Shown: positions 8,528 to 17,770, counted from the stretch's first letter. The stretch is 64,000 nucleotides of DNA from an uncultured Parvibacter sp. (GCA_910587945.1 CAJUNI010000003.1:1-64000); one strand, 5' to 3'. Made by a program: numbers and translations. The notes: generated by a model not told the origin, from the sequence alone.

Positions 8528-9853
8528 TTAAGATTCCGTGATGTCGCCGTCCCCAGCGACCCGCTGAGCCCGTTCTGCTGCTGCCTCGGCCACAGCAATA
8601 CCCTTCGCGCTCATCGTGCGCGCTACCGACGCCTGCGGCGCCTTTTGAGCTTCTACCGTGCGCTCAGGGAACGGAATCGGCTTTTCGATGGTCTTATCAG
8701 CCACCGCATGCACTGCGGCATCGCGCATCAGATCAGGATTGCCCTGGGCAAGCTCAGACGCGAACGTCGACGCCAAACCCACCTTCGGCGCCTCAAACTG
8801 AATGTTGGCAGACTGTTCAATATACGCGCGATTGCGCATCGAGCGCAGTGCATCGGGAACCGCTGCAGCAAGCTCTTCAATCTCGGCCTTGACAGCCTTC
8901 TCGCCACCCATGGCCTCCACCTCTGCAGCTGTGGCCTCGTCAAGCTCAGCCATGTCCAGCGTCATTGCCAACTGGTACATCTTCTCCTCATTGGCCTGCT
9001 GCATCGCATCCATACGGGCTTCGAAACTCTGACCGACCATATTCAGACCAACGAGCCGCGGCTGATGGCCAAAACGCTCGAATGCACCATCAAATGCACG
9101 GTCATATACCTCAGTAATGTGCATATCGGACACTGCATCGGTCAAACCAAGCAGACGCTCCAGGTTGTCTGTGCCATAACCGCAATCCATGTCATAAGGT
9201 TTGTATGCCTCGCGAGCCAAATCAGGATCGATATTCGAGTCAAAACTCATGACAGACGCAAATGCCTCGTAGTATGCCTTAGCGGCATCACTTTTCGACA
9301 CCTCTTCACCATCTACACGGAACATCTCATTGCGCAGAGCTACAGCCACCCGACCCCAGGCCACATCATCATTCCCAAACTTCGGCTCAATATTGCCGAA
9401 CATAACTGCTTCGGCCCACATCTGATGGTCCTCGGCAATCGTCGGCACTGACGGCTCGTCTTCATAACCTACGAGCACCTCGTAATCAGGCGACACCATT
9501 TGATCCCACTCCTTGGCGCTCACATCCCACAAATCACCCGCCAACATACGCAAGTCAGTCGGACTCTGGATGTCCGGCGCTGCTGCGCTCACCGCAGACA
9601 TCAACCGATCAGAGGTGCCGAGCTCCCGTTCAACCAAATGGGCCAACCCATCAAGCCCAGAACTTAATGTACGACCAGCCAGCCGATTACCATCGCCATC
9701 AACCTCGATACCATCACATTGAATACCCCACTGAAAACCCGAACCGTCGTACCAAGTGGCCAAGACAGAAGGGTCGCCAAACTCATTGGCGCCATCCAAC
9801 ATCGTCATCGACGCAAGCCAAGCCTTCGTGCTCTCACTCAAATTATCCAACAT
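8528..9853 (-). CDS. Protein of unknown function, 441 aa
   Basis: Not recognised. ATG at 9853 follows GAGAGGATGATGCACA. Acidic, largely helical, no export signal. Residues from about 270 form Ala/Glu/Met-rich helices (MDAMQQANEEKMYQLAMTLD). The C-terminus is a basic Ala-rich tail, KAPQASVARTMSAKGIAVA, matching the tail of the 243-aa protein at 4113-4844. It is the first gene after the polymerase-like gene, separated from it by a terminator hairpin, so its transcription may depend on read-through or on a promoter inside the polymerase gene. Confidence 0.7.
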   Translation of the reverse strand: MLDNLSESTKAWLASMTMLDGANEFGDPSVLATWYDGSGFQWGIQCDGIEVDGDGNRLAGRTLSSGLDGLAHLVERELGTSDRLMSAVSAAAPDIQSPTDLRMLAGDLWDVSAKEWDQMVSPDYEVLVGYEDEPSVPTIAEDHQMWAEAVMFGNIEPKFGNDDVAWGRVAVALRNEMFRVDGEEVSKSDAAKAYYEAFASVMSFDSNIDPDLAREAYKPYDMDCGYGTDNLERLLGLTDAVSDMHITEVYDRAFDGAFERFGHQPRLVGLNMVGQSFEARMDAMQQANEEKMYQLAMTLDMAELDEATAAEVEAMGGEKAVKAEIEELAAAVPDALRSMRNRAYIEQSANIQFEAPKVGLASTFASELAQGNPDLMRDAAVHAVADKTIEKPIPFPERTVEAQKAPQASVARTMSAKGIAVAEAAAERAQRVAGDGDITES

Positions 9854-9873
9854 TGTGCATCATCCTCTCAGTC

Positions 9874-9908
9874 AAAAAGGGTGGGAATCGCACCTTACGA
9901 TCCCCACC
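9874..9908 (-). terminator. Rho-independent terminator after RNA polymerase-like gene
   Basis: On the minus strand GGTGGGGATCG and CGATTCCCACC form an 11-bp stem with one mismatch around a 7-base loop, followed by TTTTT. It lies 10 bases past the polymerase stop and 21 bases before the next ATG. Confidence 0.7.
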
Positions 9909-9917
9909 GATCGTCAC

Positions 9918-12900
9918 CTAATTAAACTGATCCTCAGACCCATCAACCGCAGAAGGACGCACAGTACACTTCGCCCCTTCGCGAGGCTTCTTCACCTGCG
10001 TGTCCTGTTTGACAACGGCCTTAACGGGCATACCCACACCCATGGACTCCAAAAGTTGCACCTGGCCAGAATCCAGACCCTTCATGCTCTCCTCAGCAAG
10101 CTGGTTCTTGCGAATCGTATCAGGCATAAGCAAACGAGCGCTCGAACCTTCCCACAGGTTGCGACCAGCCTCAGCACCCATCACCAAGTCGGGGAAAGTG
10201 CCATCATAAGCCATAACATCCATGAAAGACGCGCCCCCCTCCAAAGACCCGAGGTCATCGATTGAACGCATCTTGCCCTTGTCATCCTTCATAGCCAAAG
10301 CCAACTCCCGAACAAAATCAGGATTGACCTTCTCGTTCATACCATGATGCTTATCCGTGTAGATGGTCATGAACGAATTGATCCAGGCCTCCATGTTCGC
10401 CGGAACCAAATTGCCATCCCCGTCGCGCAAGGTCTGCCAACGGCCGCGCTCGCTATCGTAGGTGACCGTGCCACCGCGCCACAGATCGCGCACAGGCCCC
10501 TGTAAAAGCTCATACGTATTCATAGCCGCCACAGGATCATGCTTCGCCTGCAGCACCGCTTGAGTCACCGGCTTGGTGCACTCCAGCACCGCCCGCGGGC
10601 ACACATCGCGAAGTGCTTTGATACCGCGTTGGGAATACTTGCCCGCAACCCCCGTGCCGAACGACTTGATAGCACAAGCGGCCTCGGTGTTCTCATGGTC
10701 TTGGCGAGTCGCAAGCGACACGCCCTTATCCTCAGCACGGCTCCAATCGATATTGCCCTCGGCATCCATGGCACCGTTCTTCAGTTCGATGCCCAAGTAC
10801 TTGGCATAATCTGCGAGCTTGCTCGGGGAGCCTTTGGCGCCCGTGTCGATGCAAGCCTCCTTGATGGACGCCAGATTAGCCTCAGGAGAAGCATAGCTGA
10901 TGACGTGCTGGCCGCACGCCGCGCTCATGGCCTCATGCACAGCCTCGCTCACATTGGCCAGACACATACGACGAGCCACCGAATCGCCCATATCCTCATC
11001 ATTCGCATACGCGCGCACACTATCGAGAATCTCCTTTGCGCGGGAACCCTCGGCAAGCATACCGCATGTCACATCCAGACCCGTGTTGAACCCGAGATCC
11101 AACTTGCCATCTTCAGCCTGATACGACGGTTCGAGCATCTTAACCCCGAACGACAACTTCTCTGCAGCTTCAGCTTCAGCCTCCGGCGTGTTGAGACGCA
11201 ACAGGCCAACCTTATCGCCGTCGAAGTCGCCATCCATGCACTGGAAGGAAACCGGGTTGATAGCCACACCACAAATATCGTCAGAGACCATCACACGCAT
11301 GTAACGCACGCCGCCCTCACGCAGAATAGGATCGCGCCACACCATCAGATTCCCACCCGTATCAGGGATATCCAGCACATCGGCCATAGCCCGACCGATG
11401 GCAATCTGATCAACAGGAAGATTCGGATTCGGCGTGATGATGGACGTGGCAGACTGGCGCATACGGCGGCTCATCAGCGTATCCTTGAACATGTTGTGCT
11501 TGCCGTTGATTTTCTTGCTTACCACATCCTGTGCGATGTTGTTGCACGCCGACTGAGCCGCCCGAGCAAATTTCGCTTTCGTAGCCTCGTACTTCGGGCG
11601 CTCCTCTTCGCTTGCTGTCTGCAGACGCTCGTCGGCGTCGAGCCATTGCACTGCATGACGGTACATCATACGGTACTCGTTCGTGTAATCATGAATGATG
11701 CTCTCGCCATCAGCGAGCTCTTGGGCGCTGCGCATCGATGCACTCATCACCGGCACCATCCATTTACCGTCCTGCTGGGGAAACTCGTCCCCCGTCAGAG
11801 CCTTCATCGGGAAGGGCATTGCCAAAATACCACCCTCATCAGACAGCGACTTTGCAAAGTCAATGCTCATCTTGTGGCCCTTCAGATTGCCCTTCGCATT
11901 GCGCTCAAGCGGTGCAATCTGCATCACCTGGCGATTCTCGCCAGGATGAGGTTCATAGCCCTTGCGAACATTGCCATAGGGGTCCATATCCAGCCCGCAG
12001 CACAGAAGCGCTTCGCGCACGGTTGCTGCCTTGGAATTTGTCTTAGAAAAGACCTCCGACAGAATGTTTTCGCAACCTGCTGCATCCAAAGCCCAAATGA
12101 GCTGGCTGGACACCTTACGACCCTTACCATCGCTAATATCAGCATCGGTATAGGCGTGAGTAGCAGCGTCCGCAGTTTTGTCGGTCACCACCATATGAGC
12201 CCGACCCATGCACCCAGGTAACACCTTGCCATCAGGCGTCACCAAATCCTGAGCAGTGGGCATCATTTCACGAGCCGTGCCACCATTAAAACGAGACACG
12301 GCCGAAAACGGCGCCATAACGATATCCAAATCAGGATTGGCCCGGTACCATGCCACCTGGTCGATAATACCCAGCCGCTCAGCCTCAGCATCGGACATCT
12401 CGCGATCAACGACCAGAGACACAACACCCTTGTTGCCGTGCAAGTCAGAGAGCTTGTCGCCCGTCATCAAAGGACGCATCTTCCCGTCAGACCCCATGAC
12501 TTCATTGGCTGCAGCGAACTCCTTGGACACAACTACGGCATCCTCCATGTTCCAACCACCAAACGTCATCTGAGCCACATTGGCCTCGGTCATGCGTACG
12601 CTGTGCATGATGTTGGAATAGGTCATCTGTTGACGGTTGAACGGGTCGAAGGCCATCGTCTCAAGTTCAGGCAGCTTAGCCAAAGGCGCACGGTCGCCTG
12701 CAGGCCCTGGAATGATGGAACCGTCAGGCTGCACCCGAGCACCCTCAACCAGATACACGGTCGTGCCCTGATTAGTGTCCGAAGTGGTCATCATCGGATC
12801 GAAATAACCATCGCGCTCCTTGCCCAAAATGGCCATGTTACGCCCGCCCGTGAGTGTGAACGCATCGCCAAAATTGTCATTATCCACCTGGATGCCGAAC

Positions 12901-15425
12901 TTCGCTGCACGAGACACTGCGTTGATGGTCGACCCATCGCGAATCGAATTCGCATAACGCACGCGCCCTGCCTGTGTGCTCATGATAGCATCGGCCAACT
13001 CGTCGGTCATACCGCCCTGACGAGACTCTCGCCACCAGTCAAGATCATAACGCTCGCCGGGTACATGACGGTACACACGGTTGAGCGTGGTACTCATACC
13101 CGTGTTCTTCACGTCAGTACCCACTGCCATATCCTGGCGAATCTGGTAGCGAATAGCGCGCTCCATAGCTTGCTCGTAACCAATAAGCCGCGTGCGCTCC
13201 TCAACGCTTTTACGCTCACCCGGCGCCTGACCCATGATGTAGGCATCATAACCTGGTACCAGCACGTAGTCATCACCTGAAGCGAATGCTGTCGTGATGG
13301 CGCCCTTCTCATCAGGCGCGAAAATCTGACCGATGGTGCCTGTCACCTCAATGCCGCCCTTGCCGGCCAACGTGTTGTTGCGACGGATACCCTTCCACTG
13401 GACGATGCCAGAATCATCGATCTGCATATCGGTCACTGTGACCGCGTTGGCATCCAGCGACTGGCGAATAACCTCGCCCATACGACCGAGGAACGGCTCT
13501 ACAGCCCCTGCCTCAGCCATAGGACGTGCCGTCTCAGCGTCAAACTGCACCAGACGGTCCGCCAGAATACGAGACAGCTCACCGCCACACTTAAGCTCAG
13601 ACGGTTGAATGCCCAGCTTCACACAAGCCGCAACCAGATCATCGCGGTTGCGGAAGATACCGTAGGCACCGAGCATATTCAGCGACACTGCATCAGCATC
13701 GAACCGTTCTCCGGTCACTAGGTCAGGCTCGAACGTGCCGATCTTAGCGTTGGCATAATCCTCGGCAAACTGCCGTACATTGGCAATGCGACCTTCAAAG
13801 TCTTGTGCCTGGGGATACGAAATCTCAGTGAGTCGATTCTGCAAAAGCGCCTCAGCGATGCTACCGTCGGACACCTCGCCCGTAAGAAGTGACGCATCAG
13901 CCTCCATGGCCAAACTCATGAACTCTGCACTGTCCTGGCCAGGACGCATGAGATACCCTGTAGCCTCCGTCAAATAAGCGATGACAGCCTCCTGTTGGAG
14001 CATGATCTCCTCGTCAGGAGCATTCTCAAACTCATCAAGCGCCATGGCCTTAACGGCGGCAATGATGCTCTCCACATCCAGTTGCCGCAGCACCTCGCCG
14101 CGGGCAGAGCCCACGGCATCGCGCAGATAGCTCTCCGCCGACTCGGGCGTATCGAAATTCTGCGAACGTGCCGAGCGGCCAGAGATGTCCATGCGGATCT
14201 CCAACTGCTGGTTGTAAGGATCATTCGGAAGAGAACGCAACGCCGTGCGCATGCTCTTCGAGTTCACATAATTCACGTTGTGCTGTTCCAGCTTACCGCG
14301 ATTACGAATGGCCACCGTATCAGCGTCATAAGTGCGAATGTCCTCGCCGAGGGCCATACGAATCGGAATGAGCCCCTCGGCTTCGGTCAAATCAACCTTA
14401 CCGGTCATCTCAGACGACGACTGGGACTGATAGCTCGTAATAAAGGAATAACTGACACCCGAATCGTACACACGACCGATGGATTGGGCTTGCTGGGGCG
14501 GGGCAGTGAGACGCACCTGAATACGGGTTCCGTCCACGCGAGCCTTCACGTAAGGGGTGGACTGAGACCAGTCGATGTCGTAATGAACTTCACGACCCGT
14601 ATCCTTCAGATACTTACAGACAGCGGCCGCACGGTCTGCACCGTTTTGCACCACACCAATTTCAGCATCGCTCAGCACTTCAGGGTTGCCGATCCACTGA
14701 TAGAGCTCAGGGGTGTTCACCATACGGGTAAAATCATTTTGATCCATGTACGGCGCCAGCTTGGACAGACCGATCAGGTCTGCGCGAGTAGCACACGGCC
14801 CAACCTCACGCGGATTACCACGCTCACTCTCAATATTAGACCACAAAGTAACTTTATGATTGAAACGCACATCATCCAGCCCACGGGCACGGATAGTGCG
14901 ATCAAGAAAACTAGTAGGCGCTTCACCAGGCTCTTGAGTCGGCGACTCCAAGGCTTCAATATCATCGGCATTGGCATACAGAATGCTGGAACCATTGTGC
15001 ATAACCGTCGAACGATACGTAAACGCCGGGTCATAAGGGGAAATGGGAATCCAGAAATTCGAGCCCTTCACCTCATCGACACCACGCCCCCACCCAGACA
15101 GCGCCATGTATTTATCACGGTAGCGAGCAAACGTAGTTTCATTGCCGAAGCCCTCTTCGGCTCCCATACGACCGCTAAGCACCTTATTGGCTGCTTCGAT
15201 GAACTCGCTGCCCCGAACCTCGTTCCAGGGTTTGTTTCCGAGTTCTTGCACAATCTGATTACGCAAGAGGCGCCCCTCAGATACGCGAATCACGTCATCC
15301 GGGGACGCCCCTGCATTGAATTCGTTGATTGTTTGGGCAATCACGTACTCATAAAAGTACCGATTGCGCGCCCTCATACTGGCTCGCACGACCTGTCTCC
15401 ATTTCTCCCGTGACAAGCCGCGCAC
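9918..15425 (-). CDS. Single-chain RNA polymerase-like protein (beta and beta-prime motifs fused), 1835 aa
   Basis: Contains the signature blocks of multisubunit RNA polymerase in beta then beta-prime order. About residue 953: GGWNMEDAVVVSKEF, matching the beta block GYNFEDSIVISE. About 988: GDKLSDLHGNKGVVS, matching beta GDKMAGRHGNKGVIS with both catalytic-site lysines. About 1312: FKDTLMSRRMRQSATSII, matching beta-prime FRQNLLGKRVDYSGRSVI. About 1370: VWRDPILREGGVRYMR, matching the NRAPTLHRLG block. About 1396: MDGDFDGDKVGLL, matching NADFDGDQMAVH with all three metal-binding aspartates. About 1525: DTGAKGSPSKL, matching the SGARGS block before the bridge helix. The first 900 residues are unrecognised. 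The start is uncertain: GTG 15425 lacks a clear ribosome site, and ATG 15377 is possible. Single-chain relatives such as phage YonO are known. A full beta-plus-beta-prime chain in a conjugative element is unusual. Active catalysis is inferred from retained residues. Confidence 0.88.
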   Translation of the reverse strand: MRGLSREKWRQVVRASMRARNRYFYEYVIAQTINEFNAGASPDDVIRVSEGRLLRNQIVQELGNKPWNEVRGSEFIEAANKVLSGRMGAEEGFGNETTFARYRDKYMALSGWGRGVDEVKGSNFWIPISPYDPAFTYRSTVMHNGSSILYANADDIEALESPTQEPGEAPTSFLDRTIRARGLDDVRFNHKVTLWSNIESERGNPREVGPCATRADLIGLSKLAPYMDQNDFTRMVNTPELYQWIGNPEVLSDAEIGVVQNGADRAAAVCKYLKDTGREVHYDIDWSQSTPYVKARVDGTRIQVRLTAPPQQAQSIGRVYDSGVSYSFITSYQSQSSSEMTGKVDLTEAEGLIPIRMALGEDIRTYDADTVAIRNRGKLEQHNVNYVNSKSMRTALRSLPNDPYNQQLEIRMDISGRSARSQNFDTPESAESYLRDAVGSARGEVLRQLDVESIIAAVKAMALDEFENAPDEEIMLQQEAVIAYLTEATGYLMRPGQDSAEFMSLAMEADASLLTGEVSDGSIAEALLQNRLTEISYPQAQDFEGRIANVRQFAEDYANAKIGTFEPDLVTGERFDADAVSLNMLGAYGIFRNRDDLVAACVKLGIQPSELKCGGELSRILADRLVQFDAETARPMAEAGAVEPFLGRMGEVIRQSLDANAVTVTDMQIDDSGIVQWKGIRRNNTLAGKGGIEVTGTIGQIFAPDEKGAITTAFASGDDYVLVPGYDAYIMGQAPGERKSVEERTRLIGYEQAMERAIRYQIRQDMAVGTDVKNTGMSTTLNRVYRHVPGERYDLDWWRESRQGGMTDELADAIMSTQAGRVRYANSIRDGSTINAVSRAAKFGIQVDNDNFGDAFTLTGGRNMAILGKERDGYFDPMMTTSDTNQGTTVYLVEGARVQPDGSIIPGPAGDRAPLAKLPELETMAFDPFNRQQMTYSNIMHSVRMTEANVAQMTFGGWNMEDAVVVSKEFAAANEVMGSDGKMRPLMTGDKLSDLHGNKGVVSLVVDREMSDAEAERLGIIDQVAWYRANPDLDIVMAPFSAVSRFNGGTAREMMPTAQDLVTPDGKVLPGCMGRAHMVVTDKTADAATHAYTDADISDGKGRKVSSQLIWALDAAGCENILSEVFSKTNSKAATVREALLCCGLDMDPYGNVRKGYEPHPGENRQVMQIAPLERNAKGNLKGHKMSIDFAKSLSDEGGILAMPFPMKALTGDEFPQQDGKWMVPVMSASMRSAQELADGESIIHDYTNEYRMMYRHAVQWLDADERLQTASEEERPKYEATKAKFARAAQSACNNIAQDVVSKKINGKHNMFKDTLMSRRMRQSATSIITPNPNLPVDQIAIGRAMADVLDIPDTGGNLMVWRDPILREGGVRYMRVMVSDDICGVAINPVSFQCMDGDFDGDKVGLLRLNTPEAEAEAAEKLSFGVKMLEPSYQAEDGKLDLGFNTGLDVTCGMLAEGSRAKEILDSVRAYANDEDMGDSVARRMCLANVSEAVHEAMSAACGQHVISYASPEANLASIKEACIDTGAKGSPSKLADYAKYLGIELKNGAMDAEGNIDWSRAEDKGVSLATRQDHENTEAACAIKSFGTGVAGKYSQRGIKALRDVCPRAVLECTKPVTQAVLQAKHDPVAAMNTYELLQGPVRDLWRGGTVTYDSERGRWQTLRDGDGNLVPANMEAWINSFMTIYTDKHHGMNEKVNPDFVRELALAMKDDKGKMRSIDDLGSLEGGASFMDVMAYDGTFPDLVMGAEAGRNLWEGSSARLLMPDTIRKNQLAEESMKGLDSGQVQLLESMGVGMPVKAVVKQDTQVKKPREGAKCTVRPSAVDGSEDQFN

Positions 15426-15540
15426 CGTCGATCAACGACTGCAAGCTAAAAGGGGATGAAATAGTGTCGATGAAGTTCGATTTTCCCCTGCAACCGCACC
15501 CCTTAACGGCAATGCGACTTGTCTGCTCTCATTACCTATA

Positions 15541-15570
15541 AGATTAGACGATGACCGGGAGCTCTGTCAA
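15541..15570 (-). promoter_or_regulatory. Proximal promoter of RNA polymerase-like gene
   Basis: Minus strand TTGACA (15565-15570), 18-base spacer, TAATCT (15541-15546), about 115 bases upstream of the GTG start. A good match to the housekeeping sigma consensus, so the polymerase-like gene can be made by the host enzyme. Confidence 0.55.
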
Positions 15571-15608
15571 GAAAAATTCGATGAGAAGCCAGCTCAATGA
15601 CAAGAGAA

Positions 15609-15629
15609 GACCCCGCATAAAGCGGGGTC
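15609..15629 (-). terminator. Hairpin, probable terminator between two promoters
   Basis: GACCCCGC and GCGGGGTC around a 5-base loop, followed on the minus strand by TTCTCTT. It ends a short transcript from the distal promoter at 15671-15699 or acts as an attenuator before the polymerase-like gene. Confidence 0.6.
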
Positions 15630-15645
15630 CAATCCGAGAAGAGCG

Positions 15646-15664
15646 ATCGCATCTCAGATGCGAT
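15646..15664 (-). promoter_or_regulatory. Perfect 9-bp palindrome at predicted transcription start (candidate operator)
   Basis: ATCGCATCT-C-AGATGCGAT begins about 7 bases after the minus 10 at 15671. This is a typical place for a dimeric repressor site. Each arm also contains GCATCT, so it could fold as an RNA hairpin. Confidence 0.55.
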
Positions 15665-15670
15665 AGGGCT

Positions 15671-15699
15671 AGTATACCTGATGCTGTAGGTTGTGGCAA
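15671..15699 (-). promoter_or_regulatory. Distal promoter with near-consensus spacing
   Basis: TTGCCA (15694-15699), exactly 17 bases, TATACT (15671-15676) on the minus strand. It directly abuts the stop codon of the endonuclease gene. Transcription would run into the palindrome and the 15609-15629 hairpin. Confidence 0.6.
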
Positions 15700-17682
15700 C
15701 TAAATGTCTTTAACCCAACGTACCTTCCCGGCATCGTACACACGATACAGTTTGTTGGCTAGAGCAGCTTCCCGCTCCGTCCAACCATCTTCCCACAACA
15801 AATTCGGGTCATCCCGGAAGCGCTTTTTCTGAAACCGTTCTTTTGGTACACGCACCCCACCCGTCAGATTGCCAACGTATTTGTAGTCAGCATGCAGTCG
15901 AGCCTCTGCAGTAAACCCGCAGCGCTCATACAAGGCCCCGTCAGACACGTCATTTGACGAAAACGACACCCAGCGCGTCAAAGGTTTACCTTCACTTTCG
16001 ATCTCTCGCTGTGCGAACTTCAAGAGCTTCATGAACCCACCGCGAACACTACCTGCAGTTGCATACCGTTGAATGTCCCACTCGCCCTCATGGCGCTTAG
16101 TGCGTGAGCCCAGGCTTGCATCGCGAAGCGACATCACCGCGCGCAAATTCCCCACCCCATCCATCAGACCCAGATGCATGGTTGCATTCACAAATCCCTG
16201 GATGTGGTTCGCATCAAGAAACTTCCGAGCCTCTGCCCCTGAGACCCCCACACAGCTGCACTGACGGGCACCAATAGGTGCCGGCATATCTGCAAACATA
16301 TCAGGAAGCACCTCAGGCAACCGATTCGACATACCCAACTTTGCAGCCAAGAGACGAATGACCACATCACGATGCCTGAGCCAATCATCTTCCCAAATCT
16401 GAATCAACTGATACCCAGCATCCTGACACTGTAAGAATTTGTTCTCGTGAACTCGTGTATCAGACTTGCGCGCATCGCTGTGCCAATAGCAACCGTTGAA
16501 CTCAATAGCCACATGCCGGTCGGGAACAACGATGTCCAGCTCGTATGGGGCCAGAATTGTTCTGTCATTGGTCAAAACGGGCTGATCACCACAAAGCAAC
16601 CGAACAACATCAACAAGACTTTGCTCCATACGACTGGACTGCGAAGCGGCAAAGCAATAAGGACAACCAGAACCATGATGGAGTCGATCACCAGGAGTGG
16701 CCACCCATACATGTTGTGGATTTTTGTCGCATTGCCACACGACAAGTTTTCCTGACGATTGGGTTATCTGATGTCCTACATCAGGGTCTGCAAGTTCGCG
16801 AGCCAAATCTGGTTGGGTAGTGGCGATATCATTAACACCAGGCAATACTACCTTTCCAGCACACACAGGGCACCCACATCCCTTCATACGCTGGGCCACA
16901 GTCGCATTCCAATGATATCCGCAATCAGAACAAACCCACTCATACACCTTGTTCGATTGCCCTGCGATCTTCAATGCATCATCAGGATGCGCCAACTGAG
17001 CTGCTAAATCCGGATGCGTTGTCGCCAAATCATTCACGCCCACACGCACCTGTCGATTAGCGCAAACAGGACAACCAACACCGTGGGTGCGATGCAACGG
17101 TGTATCTTCCCATTCGTGCCCCTCACTACAACGCCAACGGACTTTTTTATGTGACCCTGGGGCAATCGTATCACCTAATGCAGCATCCACTAGCTCATTA
17201 GCCAAATCTGGATATTTAGCTCGGAGAGAATTAAATGTCGGATCAACCTTCTTACCCGCACAATAAGGACAACCTTTCGACGCTGCGTCCCGAGCGCGGA
17301 CAGCAGCACCAACCGCTTTATCGTATGTATTACCGCACACATCACATTTGAAATTGAGTTTCTTACCTGCGCTTGACGCACAACCGACAGCTTCCGCAGG
17401 GTCAACCAAACGAGCTGCCACATCCGGATATAGCGTCGCAAGATCGTTGACCCCAGCCAACACCTTCTTGCCCGCACAATAGGGACAGCCATGGCCGGCA
17501 CTGCGTCGATACACTGGCGCCTCCCACTGATGGCTATCATCATTAGGGCACTGCCACCACACGCGTTTATTAGACTGAGCTGTCAACTGCTCAGCCAATG
17601 ACCCATCGACCAACTGCTGCGCCAATTCGGGGTTGATCGTGGCAAGATCATTAACGCCGACCACCAGTTTCGTGCGTCCCAT
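15700..17682 (-). CDS. Free-standing homing-type endonuclease with five zinc ribbons, 660 aa
   Basis: Residues about 1-350 are five tandem zinc-ribbon units of about 70 residues. Most hold W-x-C or C-x-x-C-G near the front and GCPYC or GCPVC at the end, separated by the phrase GVNDLAT and a PDLA helix. Then comes a PD-(D/E)xK/Vsr-like nuclease core: YELDIVVPDRHVAIEFNG, CYWHSD, and YQLIQIWEDDW. The C-terminal 200 residues (VRGGFMKLLKFAQREIE, SFSSNDVSDGALYERCGF) resemble the acetyltransferase-like tail common in phage nucleases of this type. ATG 17682 is chosen over 17688 because AGAGG fits it. It lies just downstream of the intron-split virD4 gene, which its class would be expected to target. 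DNA cleavage specificity is inference. Confidence 0.8.
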   Translation of the reverse strand: MGRTKLVVGVNDLATINPELAQQLVDGSLAEQLTAQSNKRVWWQCPNDDSHQWEAPVYRRSAGHGCPYCAGKKVLAGVNDLATLYPDVAARLVDPAEAVGCASSAGKKLNFKCDVCGNTYDKAVGAAVRARDAASKGCPYCAGKKVDPTFNSLRAKYPDLANELVDAALGDTIAPGSHKKVRWRCSEGHEWEDTPLHRTHGVGCPVCANRQVRVGVNDLATTHPDLAAQLAHPDDALKIAGQSNKVYEWVCSDCGYHWNATVAQRMKGCGCPVCAGKVVLPGVNDIATTQPDLARELADPDVGHQITQSSGKLVVWQCDKNPQHVWVATPGDRLHHGSGCPYCFAASQSSRMEQSLVDVVRLLCGDQPVLTNDRTILAPYELDIVVPDRHVAIEFNGCYWHSDARKSDTRVHENKFLQCQDAGYQLIQIWEDDWLRHRDVVIRLLAAKLGMSNRLPEVLPDMFADMPAPIGARQCSCVGVSGAEARKFLDANHIQGFVNATMHLGLMDGVGNLRAVMSLRDASLGSRTKRHEGEWDIQRYATAGSVRGGFMKLLKFAQREIESEGKPLTRWVSFSSNDVSDGALYERCGFTAEARLHADYKYVGNLTGGVRVPKERFQKKRFRDDPNLLWEDGWTEREAALANKLYRVYDAGKVRWVKDI

Positions 17683-17716
17683 CAGCATCCTCTCTCATGT
17701 TTTAACTCATACACAT

Positions 17717-17722
17717 ATTATA
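17717..17722 (-). promoter_or_regulatory. Extended minus 10 (TGCTATAAT) for endonuclease gene
   Basis: Located between the virD4 terminator and the endonuclease ribosome site, giving the nuclease its own promoter. The minus 35 is weak. Confidence 0.5.
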
Positions 17723-17736
17723 GCACAAATAAAAAA

Positions 17737-17762
17737 GAAACCCCCAAATTCATGGGGGTTTC
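17737..17762 (-). terminator. Rho-independent terminator of virD4
   Basis: Perfect 9-bp stem GAAACCCCC / GGGGGTTTC with an 8-base loop, followed on the minus strand by TTTTTT, 8 bases past the virD4 stop. Confidence 0.85.
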
Positions 17763-17770
17763 TCATCATC

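Noticed and set aside
10539-12221. Long plus-strand open frame (560 codons) opposite the polymerase-like gene
   Set aside because: Antisense to strongly conserved polymerase motifs, with Arg/His/Leu-rich composition typical of a shadow frame.
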